64,000 bases of DNA from NCBI GenBank assembly GCA_026874595.1, contig CM049316.1, forward strand, positions 21,599,839 through 21,663,838. The letters are read 5' to 3'. A program made the position numbers and the translations under genes. Numbering within the stretch: the stretch's first letter is position 1; each line of letters opens with the position of its first letter. Source of the stretch: Sipunculus nudus. Its lineage: Eukaryota; Annelida; Sipuncula; Golfingiida; Sipunculidae. This document shows positions 36,615-45,968 of the stretch, in pieces. Under the pieces are notes generated by a model. It searched no databases and was not told the DNA's origin. It saw only the letters and a list, made by a program, of their open reading frames with translations.

Positions 36615-36632
36615 ATCCCGGACGAGCCCCCA
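36615..36632 (-). promoter_or_regulatory. Primer-binding site, tRNA-Pro type
   Basis: On - the sequence is TGGGGGCTCGTCCGGGAT, an 18-nt complement of a tRNA-Pro 3' end (with CCA) and identical, from memory, to the classical Pro primer-binding site of gammaretroviruses. It lies 3 nt from the LTR edge, where a primer-binding site belongs. This fixes the element's strand. Confidence 0.85.
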
Positions 36633-36635
36633 TTT

Positions 36636-36791
36636 TGTTACGAAGACAAATCGCTCAGGGGAAATCATGTGGCCGATTCCGGATTCGAACCCATGTTGGT
36701 GGCGCACAAGTCCGGCGTACCAACCACTTCGCTAGCAAAACAAGCTTCACTAGAGAGACAGTTCGGTCCGCTTTTATGTCACCCCATAACA
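36636..36791 (-). repeat. 5' LTR of the TRIM
   Basis: Starts (on -) TGTTATGGGGTGACATAAAA and ends CTTCGTAACA. It includes a TATA-like ATAAAAG and, further in, A box TAGCGAAGTGG and perfect B box GGTTCGAATCC separated by 32 nt, the spacing of a tRNA gene. No run of four T lies between the A box and the primer-binding site. Confidence 0.8.
36670..36745 (-). promoter_or_regulatory. tRNA-like internal Pol III promoter in LTR
   Basis: The stretch from TAGCGAAGTGG to GGTTCGAATCC fits both Pol III box consensuses (TRGYNNARNGG and GGTTCGANTCC) with tRNA-like spacing, and the part between (GGTACGCCGGACTTGTGCGC) resembles a tRNA anticodon arm. Transcription from it would run through the U5-like part and the primer-binding site into the element. 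Confidence 0.65.
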
Positions 36792-36795
36792 ATAT

Positions 36796-37914
36796 CTAGA
36801 AAGAGGACTATCTTTTTTTGTCAAACTGAAAAGAGAGTGGATCACGTATTCTCGACAGACCAACCAATTTCCGCCTTCGACATATTCATGACGTTCCTGA
36901 CCAGTAAGGTCTTTTTTTTAAATTTTAAGGGACAAAGACGAAGTGAATCATATACACCTTTGCTGTGAATTTGTGATTGTCCATTGGTTATTTTATTTAA
37001 TCCATGGTGGGAGACAAAACGTATTCGCAAATCCTTCCCTTTTTTCTAAATCTATGTTGACACCATCACGGATATGCACTGGTCAAATATGTTAACATTA
37101 GCATATGCATAGTGCTTTTAGATTCGCATGGGTCTATTAATAGAAAACCGTTTTGAAATTGGCCAATTCAGTCTCCAGTTTATATCCAGGGATTTTACAG
37201 TTAAGTGATTAAATCAGATTTGGATGGTCAATACTGTAGCCTCCTGCAAGCTTCCGATTATCGGTCGTGATACCATTTACATGGCACATGGATTATGAAG
37301 CTTTGGATACGACAATAACAAATACAGGCTATGCTGTTGCAGTAACAGACGTGATTGTTAAACCATAAGATAGCCGAATCTCGAGAATTTGCACAGAAGT
37401 GTAGTCCTTTAACCGGGCTACCCAGTATAGATATTCTTATACATAGCCGACAAGAGAGAATATCTCTAAAGCTACCAATACCTTTTTCAGGTGTTAATTT
37501 TCATTATCTTGAATAGAAGCTAGAAATTATACTCGCTTCTTCATTAATCATGTCTCCTAAAAATTATTAAATCTCACGATATTTTTTTATATAATATCTT
37601 TTCATCCATTTACTATACCTGGTGGGTTATATCATAAAAAATTAAAGTTTGTCAGATTGTTTGATGGCATTGCAATAAATCAAATTTTTTTTCAGGTGTT
37701 GATTTCTTATTCGGGTACCTACTCCAAAGAAATAATTTACTCGACCTGATTCTAATCGGCTAAAATGGAATCCTTTAACAAACATGCCAACTGTATGTTG
37801 CACATGCAATAGGTTTGTAAAACTCATCCATAGAAAAAACATGCATAAAATACTCTTACAATTACAGCAATTGTTAGCTAATGAAAACTGCTTTCCCGCT
37901 AGCGTTAATGCTAA
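36796..37914. other. No recognisable gene
   Basis: AT-rich. A short frame 'VDHVFSTDQPISAFDIFMTF' at about 36838-36900 has no identified family. Nothing else supported. Confidence 0.4.
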
Positions 37915-38076
37915 CACAATTCTTCATGAACTGATGGACCAGTATACCGCCGACCTATCCACTGGGGTTAGTGTGTATGCTCCGGCGTAGAGAACTGTGA
38001 ATTAAAGTGAGAATGGCACAGGGCTTCATAGCAACGCTCCTTTTGGTTACCTCTGACTTATAGTGTGGCAGGTAAC
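37915..38076 (+). pseudogene. Third copy (C) of the candidate first exon
   Basis: On +, 'ILHELMDQYTADLSTGVSV' and then ATGGCACAGGGCTTCATAGC with TTTTGGTTACCTCTG parallel the exon at 34717-34911 on -. This copy has a frame-breaking change and stop after 'VYAPA', an in-frame TAG inside the signal-like segment, and a GCAG|GTAACC donor-like end. It is an inverted, dead relative about 3 kb from copy A. Confidence 0.7.
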
Positions 38077-38109
38077 CTTCGTCTTGTTTGAGGCCATTTT
38101 GTAAGCTGT

Positions 38110-39200
38110 TAAATTTATTTATGAGTTCCAAAACCTAAATTTGTCTTAACTAATTTTTTGTCCGTGAGATCTAACTTTAGTATGCGTATCCTCAAATGCT
38201 CCGCAATGTGTCTAGTTTGTGTGAAGTGTGTGCCACCTTGAATGTGTTTTTTATTCGACTTAATAGAGTCCCTATGGCCATTTATTCTCATGCTTAATTT
38301 TTTGGCTAGTTTCACCGATGTATATGGCTTTAGGACATAAACTACATGAAATTAAGCACAAGGTTCCTTTGCTAGTACATGCCCATGTAAATCTGCCGTT
38401 TATAGTCGAATTTTCTTGTTTATTTGGACATTATCTCCTTGGGCAATGAGTGGGCACGTAAGGTAGCGTGGTCCTTTGCATTTATGTGTACCATTTGAAA
38501 TTCTTTCGGGCTGATTTTGTTTTCTACTAATTGGTTGCGCAGATTTCTTAGTTGTTTATAGGCAAATACGGGTTGTTCTGGAATGATGGTAGAAAGGACA
38601 GGGTCGCAGACAGAAGGGGTTGTAACTCCTGTGTGATTCTCTTTAAATGCTTGCGATGCGTTTGGTTAGTTACAACCAGTGGTCTTTGATTTTGTTCTTT
38701 TTTTCTAAGTTTTCTTTAATAAATTTTCACGTTGGATTTTCGTGGCTTTGGCTATTTGATTTTCTATGTTATGACGTTTATATCACATATTAATGAATGC
38801 CCTCCTTAGTTGGAGTAGTTGTTGATCCCTTTCAGTTTGTTTCGAGCAAATCATTTTATATTTTAGAGCCTGTCTATAAATGATAGATTTGCCTACATGG
38901 GGTGGATGAGAGCTTGCTGGATGTATATAATTGTGGCGATCAGTAGGCTTATGGTAAAATTAGGCCTGGATATTTCTGTCGGTTAGTTTAATCTTTGTGT
39001 CCAGACATTGAATAGTACCGGTAATACGTTCGAGTTTTAGCTTTACATTAGGATGTGACTAGGGAACTTATTGTGAAATTCTAAAAGTTAATTATCGCCT
39101 TGGTGTGAAATAAGAAAATGTCTTCAATGTATCTAAGATAAATTGGTGATTGAAGAGATTGACTTTATTTATTCATCTGGTTTTGGTTTATTACCAGTTA
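38110..39200 (-). mobile_element. Decayed Penelope-like element (RT + GIY-YIG)
   Basis: On -, the RT palm remnant 'YLRYIEDIFLFHTK' (near 39145-39100), the thumb block 'DRHNYIHPASSHPPHVGKSI' with 'YRQALKYKMICSKQTERD' (near 38945-38820), and the GIY-YIG nuclease start 'CPKAIYIGETSQK' (near 38350-38310) followed in another frame by 'SMRINGHRDSIKSNKKH' (38315-38115) are in Penelope order. YIED replaces the catalytic YxDD, and stops and frameshifts are frequent, so it is dead. The 5' part of the RT is not recognisable. Confidence 0.85.
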
Positions 39201-39239
39201 AATTGTTATTAAATGTTCACTCAGCAGTTATTCTATTTC

Positions 39240-39478
39240 GGACCGTGTACATCTGTTTTTTTCCGAATATGAAGTCAACAGCTGCTGGTCACCCATGGTA
39301 TTGTTTCGTTGGTGAGTCGGTTATGCTGGATCATACTTCTAATATCTGAGCATATACAGAATGATACAATTTAATTTATTTTTTCCTCGCATCGGATGAT
39401 GTTGCGATAAGATGGATAGTTGAACATGTTTAGGTCTTCTTCCTGTAAATACTGAAAATGTACATCTGTTCTGAATTC
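39240..39478 (-). repeat. Dispersed repeat, partner of 31113-31344
   Basis: Opposite-strand counterpart of the repeat in the channel-gene intron; it abuts the Penelope remnant on its 5' side and might be part of that element's upstream region. Confidence 0.7.
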
Positions 39479-39499
39479 CTTTTGCAGGGATAATATCAT

Positions 39500-42490
39500 G
39501 GGCCTAGGCCTTGTAACTTTTGTCTCACTCACCTTCAAGGAGAAATACATACGATTTATATTGCAAGATAATTTTGTCGATCATTTTATAGTTTCATGAT
39601 ATTTTTTTTTCAATACACCTTCTTGCATATCATCGAGATTTCGTCAATATAATGACTGTTTGAACAGATGTAAATTATGAATGAAACAGTGTTTAAAATA
39701 GAGCAAAATTAAATATGATTATATGTATATTATATATATATATATGTGTGTGTGTGTGTCATAATAATTTGTGAAGGTCTGTGTTACGTCATGTTTAGCA
39801 TAATTCGAGTTTTTTTTTGGAGTTTTTAAGTGGTTGTTATTATTTCGAAGGAGCGGGGCTTCTGCATTTTTTGTCGATATTCCTTGCGATAATCACGCTC
39901 ACATGTTCACAACAAACAAGGCCCATGGCATATAACGTACAAAACATTTGGGAATATATGTCCAAACTAAACTGATACTTTTAAATCGGCCTGCAATATA
40001 TCTCCACCGATGTGATACGTTTTGCCGTTTAATAAAATTCACATTTTCCTAAACATTTAAACTGAAAACATGGTATATAGGGTTACCTTTTCGTTTTCCA
40101 TGTTTGGTAAATTAACTTATATCGATTGATCATGTTTCCATCTGTTCCATAGGTTTCGCCAGACGTAAGGAGAGAATCCCGAACTTGCTTTTCGGTTGAT
40201 GCCAGTTTGATTATCATTTATTTTTTTTTTTACTTAGACACTCTGCCTTTGCTGTACAATCGACTCGTTAAGGTTACAATTAGTTTGAGTGCAATATATA
40301 TTGGTACTTGGTTTATCAAGGAGGATATATAATGAAGATTAAAGTCCGGGAAGCTCTGGCAACACTCCGATGTTAGCTGTGCATTCATAGCAATTAAGAA
40401 ATAAACCTTATTGTGTACTTGATGTACCACGGTGTAAGCGCAGGAGCGGCAATGCTTTTGATATGGCTCTGCTGTCGGATCAGGCTGACGCAGTTCGCTG
40501 AAGATCGTCAGGCTAAGAGCGATATGTTTAGTAACTGAGCGGAAATCACAGGAACAATATTGACCTGAAATATGAATGTGCAGATTTTTATTGAAGAATT
40601 ATGCGCAATAGGTATATTTAGAGAGAAATCATGTTGAGTAATTACGGGAGCGATTTTGGGACAGATGCGGTCACTTTTCACCATTATCTGCCGTGATACA
40701 TGGCGGACCACTGGTCAAAATTAACTTAATTTTCCTTTAATATTTCGGAATTCTAATAGTTTACTTCAGTCTACACATTTCTGACACGTAATAAAACTGG
40801 AAAACAAAATTTGATGTCGCCCATGTTTGGGTGATTTTCATATTCATTAAAAGCTGTAAGCCCTCGCCCGTCAATGTTGTTGTTAATCTCGTATTATCGC
40901 CCATATTTAGTCTGTACAGCAATTGCTCAGAGGTCTCCAGAAACTAACAGGTCGTTCTGAAGTCACACCGAAGGACGGATTCCCGTGGTATTAAATGGCA
41001 CCGGGCTTACCTTCGGCATCTCTCTGTGCATTTAACAAGCATGATTAATCACCCTCGTTAGCAACATCTGACACGACCAGTCCCGCAGTTGTAACATAAT
41101 TTATGTAACCTTCATAGTTATATATACTGGTTAGAAAAAAAGAGATAATTTTCAGTCATACAGTGGAATAAGACAAGTAGGATCCAATTTATTTCGCACG
41201 TATCCTGCATGTTAATTTTTTTACTAGAACATCAGTGGTCCAGTTCGACAAAATACGACTCTGCTTACTTTAGCTAACTTGAGGACTAATCATGTAGTAT
41301 CTTCAACAGGGTATATTACAATGTAATGAAATGATTGGTAATGTTATGATATCACCTAAATTTAGAGGTGAGAACATTATGGGTTTCTTAATCGTTTCTA
41401 ATCGGACCATTCGGGAGAAGTGTTTACCTTGTATATATGTGAATCGGTATCTGATGTTCTAGTATGCAATATACAAAAAAAGTGTATCAGTTGATTATTA
41501 ATATTTTGTAGCATATGTGAGAGTAATGGCGGTGCCAGAAGGTGAATTTAGGCGAATTATGTATTTTACTCGGTCAATAAAGGGGTAGTGTTTCAATTAA
41601 TGTAAATCCAATAAGAATATATATAAAATGAAAAGAGAATGCACTGCCAAGTACAGACCAAGTATTGATACAATTTATTGGATTTTAAGAAGTCTACACA
41701 ATGCAAATACTAAGGTTATACAAGCTTTAATAGCTTAAATGTGAAAGCCTTTCTTTAAAAATTCTTTTTCCATTACATTTTTGCTCATATTATGAGATTG
41801 GATTGCCATTTAAATTTATTATAAATATGTATAAATGATGATATATGAATCCTATCTATTTATTTTTGTATTCCGTACTGTTACGTCATGAATAATTGGG
41901 TAACATGAAGGTAAAAACTTAGAAAGAAAGTTGTCACTAAGCAGACTAAACACGAACGTAATTTATGGCGTTCAAACCTTATTATAGATATTTTACAAAC
42001 CTATTATTAGGAAAGCAAGTTGTTAAATAGGGCATATATCTGGAATTGTAATATGCCTCAACTGCTGGTCTGATAGCTCACATTCAGTCCAAGCAAAGCA
42101 ACTCAAACAGTGCATCAGGAACGTTTCACATATATTAGATATTAATTGTGCACGCTAGTTAGAACAAAATAATGATCAATATAATTATGTTAATAATTCC
42201 ATCCGTTCAGTAGGCGTCATATTAATACAGAGTACAGTTATGGCTGTATGGCTTAAGAAATATCAGAATATCTGTAATGTAAAAGATCATATCAGTTGAA
42301 AAGGCCATGAGACCTTATACGCAATGCTATGTCACAGAAAGTGTACTATCTCGGAATGAAGACAAGATTCCCTACTTTGACTAATATTAGTACAGCGTGT
42401 CCTGTCTACACATCATTCAAACGTAACATTACACTTACATATACCCCTACTACAGAGCGCTTTTTTTTACATTATGCACAATACATTTTC
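39500..42490. other. No recognisable gene
   Basis: AT-rich intergenic sequence with an (AT)/(TG) microsatellite at 39727-39760. No exon, RNA gene or transposon terminus identified. Confidence 0.45.
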
Positions 42491-42500
42491 ACTATGAGCA

Positions 42501-42547
<47 letters not shown>
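42501..42547. repeat. (AT)n microsatellite
   Basis: Pure AT run forming the tail of the minus-strand SINE next to it. Confidence 0.95.
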
Positions 42548-42548
<1 letters not shown>

Positions 42549-42549
42549 T

Positions 42550-42715
42550 TAGGAAAATTCGGTTCATTGAAGGTTGGAATCGAACCAACGATCTTCCTAT
42601 TTTTGATCGGGTGCCTTCACCACTTGACTACTCCAGATTCCCTTCCCCTCTGTGTATTTGCACGCTTCTATAGGAACCAGCGAAGTGAAGTCACGGTAGT
42701 ACATTGGTCGAGACT
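42550..42715 (-). mobile_element. tRNA-derived SINE (minus)
   Basis: On -: leader CCTATAGAAGCGTGCAAATA and CACAGAGGGGAAGGGAATCT, A box TAGTCAAGTGG (42630-42620), B box GGTTCGATTCC (42586-42576), then a short body into (AT)n. Same family as 11567-11760. Confidence 0.85.
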
Positions 42716-42734
42716 ATGATGTCACTTCCGTGAC

Positions 42735-43042
42735 GTCACGTCGCTGGTTCCTATAAAATGGTGCAAACACACAGAGGGGAAGGGAATCTGGAGTAGCCAA
42801 ATAGTTAAGGCACCCAATGGAAATCGGAAGATCGTGGGTTCGATTCCAGCCTTCAGTGATTCGACTTCTCTGTGTATACCATTTCCATCTTTATACAATG
42901 AGCCAGCATGGCTGTTCATACATCTATATATAAAATATCTCGGACCATATAAGGGCATTTGGTCACCCTGCTGCATGCAAAATCGCCGTGTCGACACGTA
43001 GTTGGTGAGACTATGATATTATTATATACAATGAACCACCAT

Positions 43043-43098
<56 letters not shown>

Positions 43099-43100
43099 GT
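42735..43100 (+). mobile_element. tRNA-derived SINE (plus), with AT tail
   Basis: Leader CTGGTTCCTATAAAATGGTG, CACAGAGGGGAAGGGAATCT, a tRNA-like segment with perfect B box GGTTCGATTCC (42837-42847), body CTGTGTATACCATTTCCAT, GCCAGCATGGCTGTTCATAC, CTGCTGCATGCAAAATCGCC, and (AT)n at 43043-43095. It is the most complete copy in the window, head-to-head with the minus copy, so the two leaders form a long inverted repeat. Confidence 0.85.
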
Positions 43101-43137
43101 GAATGGGTTGGGGTGGTAAATAGATAGATAGAGTCAA

Positions 43138-45321
43138 TCAAAAAGTCAGTGCTGGGATTTCGTTTCCCTGTCGCTGGGATAGAGCAGACCGTAGACGTGA
43201 CCAAAACACAGGAACATTCTCGATCATGCCTTCGCCAGGCCATACGATATAGGTGTGGCGCCTCATTATAGCCACCAGGGTGCGCGGCATGTCAGAGATG
43301 GGAATTTCCTCGAGCAAAACAACAATTAATTTATCTATTCCCCTTTCCATCATGTGGATGCGAGCCATATGCATTTCAAATTTACACCAACCACTACGAA
43401 TGAAGCTTTTCGATAACACAAGTATAGTTTTGCGACTAACAGATATACTTCGAAGAATATTTTCTTCAATTGGCCAGCCGATTTCAAAGTCTCTGTGATG
43501 AAAGCAGAGACGAAATGGATTCTCTCTCTGTTCGAGGTTTGGAACAAGGTGGCTATCAACCCAAGAGAAGTCCAACTCATTGTAGGCAACGAAGGCATCG
43601 TATTGGAAAGCACTGTTTTCTTCAAGCAACTCAGCGTAGAGTTCTCGTCTGATTTTCAGACGAATACAGAAATACTTTATGTCCCATCGGTGACGATAAG
43701 TAATAATTGACAAAGTCAAACAAACTATACAGCTTACAAGAATGCCTGCGATGGCATATACCCATTGAAAACTGATGCAATGTTTTTCAAGATACGGTAG
43801 AATATGCATACGTAGTTCAGAAAAGGGTAGTCTCTTTCCTTGAATGCCACATGTAAGGGTCTCTACATTTGGCAGAACATGTCGATATTTATAAACCCAC
43901 TTGAGGAAATATAAAGAACGACATGTACACTCCAATGGATTGCCACTCAAGTCCATTTCGAATCTTCTTCCAGCCTTTTGTCTTCGTTTAATTATACCGG
44001 TGTATTGTTTGACAACGTTTCGTTTCAGATACAAAATTCGGTTGTTCGACAAGTCCAAAGTGGAAAGGTTCTTCAAATTGCTTACGCCGGCTGGAACATC
44101 AGACAAATAGTTGTTTGTGAGGAATAGACTTTCTAAGTCATACTCATTTGCCTCGTTAAAAATACTCGGCGAAATGTGAAATATATTGTTTGATGTAAGA
44201 TCCAAGACTTTAAGTTTATGCAGGTACGTTAAGGGACCACCAGTTTTAGCTAGCATCTTGCCTAGGTTGTTTTTAGCAAACTTTAAAGAAACTATGGCTG
44301 ACAAGAGATTTTTACCAAAGGCACGTTCTGAAAGATTGTTGATGTTATTGCTCGAGAGGTCTATGTAAAGGCTAGCATTGGAGTTGGTCAGTTCTATGGT
44401 ACCCATGAAATCGACTAACCTATTGTCGGAAATGTTTATGTATATGCTCTTTTTGGAATAGTCATTGTCAATGAGGTAATGAACACTTGGTTGTATTACA
44501 CCAAAATATGCGATAGCGGAAGCTTTTACAAATGTAAGGTTTGTTGGCCTTGTGATATTAGTAATGTTAGGATTTTGTTCTGTCGTGTTGTATTCCCGAG
44601 TAAGTTTAAAACCATACTCAGATTTGTTCAACAGCTTGTAATGTTTCAAATGAGCAATTCTCTTATTTGGGAACTGATTCCGAGTGGTGAGCCATAATAA
44701 TGTGTCCTTATGCCTTAAATGTTTGTTACCCTTTGTGACTGCATTTACGACTTGACCGCTGATGTCCAAAATTCTAAGGTGGTCAAGTCCAAGTAGAAAT
44801 GTAAATAAATTAATGTGGTTTCCCTTTGGCAGGGACAGCATCATAGCTTTCACAATCCGATATTTATTGTTACCAAGATGGTAATTACGAGACATATCTA
44901 AAATTTCAAGATTTTTGAGCGGTTTAAATACACCCTGCATCAGTCTCTTTGTATCTGACCCGAGAGAGTTGTAGCTGAGATCCAGAAAATGTAAGTGAAC
45001 TAATCCCTCAAATGCCCCCTCTTCAAGAAATTCAATTTTCGACCCTTGCAGATTTAATGTCTTCAAATGAACACACTTGACAAAGGAACCGTTCTTAATT
45101 TGTGTTATTTGATTTTCAGCGAGGATAAACTCTGTTACATTTTCTTGGCAGAGGTCTGGTATATCACGCAGTCCCTTATTAGAACAGTTTACAATAATGG
45201 AGTCCCCTTTCTTTGTGCAAAGGCACATGGAACAGGTTAAGTTTTTAGTGGCTTCACAATAAACCGCAACTGAGATGAACGTGATCAGCGTAATAAAAAT
45301 AACGTTTTCCATGATTGTCAT
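43138..45321 (-). CDS. Toll-like receptor, intronless, 727 aa
   Basis: Type I membrane receptor of innate immunity. An N-terminal signal peptide (about 1-24) is followed by a Cys-rich cap (C30, C33, C35, C46, C58) and leucine-rich repeats to about residue 460 (for example LDLSYNSL at 114, LDISGQVV at 185, LDLSSNNI around 321-327, LDLTSNNI at 373, LDLSNNRI at 422). Then come one LRR C-terminal cap (NPLECTC at 461, further Cys at 491 and 515), one transmembrane helix (about 519-541) and a TIR domain (about 572-712) with box 1 YDAFVAY, box 2 'LCFHHRDFEIGWPIEENI' and box 3 FW (706-707). One C-cap next to the membrane marks the single-cysteine-cluster type. The BB loop lacks the usual Pro (RDFEIG). 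Several N-x-S/T sites lie outside. The whole gene is one exon. The first Met (45321-45319) is used; a second lies 3 codons on. Confidence 0.96.
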   Translation of the reverse strand: MTIMENVIFITLITFISVAVYCEATKNLTCSMCLCTKKGDSIIVNCSNKGLRDIPDLCQENVTEFILAENQITQIKNGSFVKCVHLKTLNLQGSKIEFLEEGAFEGLVHLHFLDLSYNSLGSDTKRLMQGVFKPLKNLEILDMSRNYHLGNNKYRIVKAMMLSLPKGNHINLFTFLLGLDHLRILDISGQVVNAVTKGNKHLRHKDTLLWLTTRNQFPNKRIAHLKHYKLLNKSEYGFKLTREYNTTEQNPNITNITRPTNLTFVKASAIAYFGVIQPSVHYLIDNDYSKKSIYINISDNRLVDFMGTIELTNSNASLYIDLSSNNINNLSERAFGKNLLSAIVSLKFAKNNLGKMLAKTGGPLTYLHKLKVLDLTSNNIFHISPSIFNEANEYDLESLFLTNNYLSDVPAGVSNLKNLSTLDLSNNRILYLKRNVVKQYTGIIKRRQKAGRRFEMDLSGNPLECTCRSLYFLKWVYKYRHVLPNVETLTCGIQGKRLPFSELRMHILPYLEKHCISFQWVYAIAGILVSCIVCLTLSIITYRHRWDIKYFCIRLKIRRELYAELLEENSAFQYDAFVAYNELDFSWVDSHLVPNLEQRENPFRLCFHHRDFEIGWPIEENILRSISVSRKTILVLSKSFIRSGWCKFEMHMARIHMMERGIDKLIVVLLEEIPISDMPRTLVAIMRRHTYIVWPGEGMIENVPVFWSRLRSALSQRQGNEIPALTF

Positions 45322-45885
45322 GTTTTTTTTTGTTTTCTGAACGTTGGTGCAAGTCAGTGTGTCTCCTTTAAAACAGCTGTAAACTGGCGTTGTAAATATA
45401 GCATCGTATTAAGCGATCGAATGTTGCTCCATCATCTTTTCTCCGTTTGACGTCATGATGAACGAGAGGTTTATATCAATTTAAATGACTTATTCCAAAC
45501 ACCTTTCTTCTTTGCAGTTTGTCTGGGGTCTTCTGGAGGAGAAAAAAGCTGTATATGCAAATAATTATATCGCCTCTACATATAATAAACTTAAATACGT
45601 CATTTAAATATATCAGGGTATTATCAGATATTTCATAAATAAAATTTTATAACCGTGACGTTATATATCTGTACATATTTTTACGGAGATGGAAGAATTG
45701 ACAGACCATCCCGTCGATACAATTTTTGAAAAAAAAAGAGACGCATTGGATGGATTTATAAGTCGGAAAGACAAAATCTGTAACAAGACAACCTGTCTTT
45801 TAATATTACGTTTAATTGAACCGAAAGCGTCCGCACTGGTTATAACTGACCTATCAGACCTATCACGGAGTGGTCTTATAACACA
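45322..45885. other. TLR upstream region
   Basis: Presumed promoter and 5' untranslated sequence of the TLR on -. A T-run (45323-45331) precedes the ATG. I see no unambiguous TATA box or NF-kB site. A chance frame 45689-45890 on + has no recognised domain. Confidence 0.4.
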
Positions 45886-45888
45886 GGT

Positions 45889-45910
45889 TTCTCTCTCTCT
45901 CTCTCACTCA

Positions 45911-45962
<52 letters not shown>
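45889..45962. repeat. (CT)n(AT)n microsatellite
   Basis: CT tract of about 45 bp followed by AT tract. Confidence 0.95.

Positions 45963-45968
<6 letters not shown>

Larger units (their letters stand above)
36361..36791 (-). mobile_element. Miniature LTR retrotransposon (TRIM) with tRNA-like LTRs
   Basis: Two 156-bp direct repeats, 36361-36516 and 36636-36791, differ at 11 positions by my count. Each begins TGTTA and ends TAACA, and they enclose only 119 bp. Orientation is minus: 3 nt after the 5' LTR (36636-36791) comes a primer-binding site, and the sequence just before the 3' LTR is AAAGAGGGGGTG, a polypurine tract (36517-36528). ATAT flanks both sides (36357-36360 and 36792-36795), a possible target duplication in AT-rich ground. 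There is no coding capacity, so it must have been mobilised in trans. Each LTR holds a sense-oriented tRNA-like segment with A- and B-box matches. Confidence 0.8.

Noticed and set aside
36418-36968. Two overlapping frames of about 100 codons on +
   Set aside because: They run antisense through the TRIM repeats.
42565-42860. Two tRNA-like segments
   Set aside because: Same reason: SINE heads with leader and body shared with other copies.
43253-44697. Plus-strand frames of 60-81 codons
   Set aside because: Antisense shadows of the TLR coding sequence.
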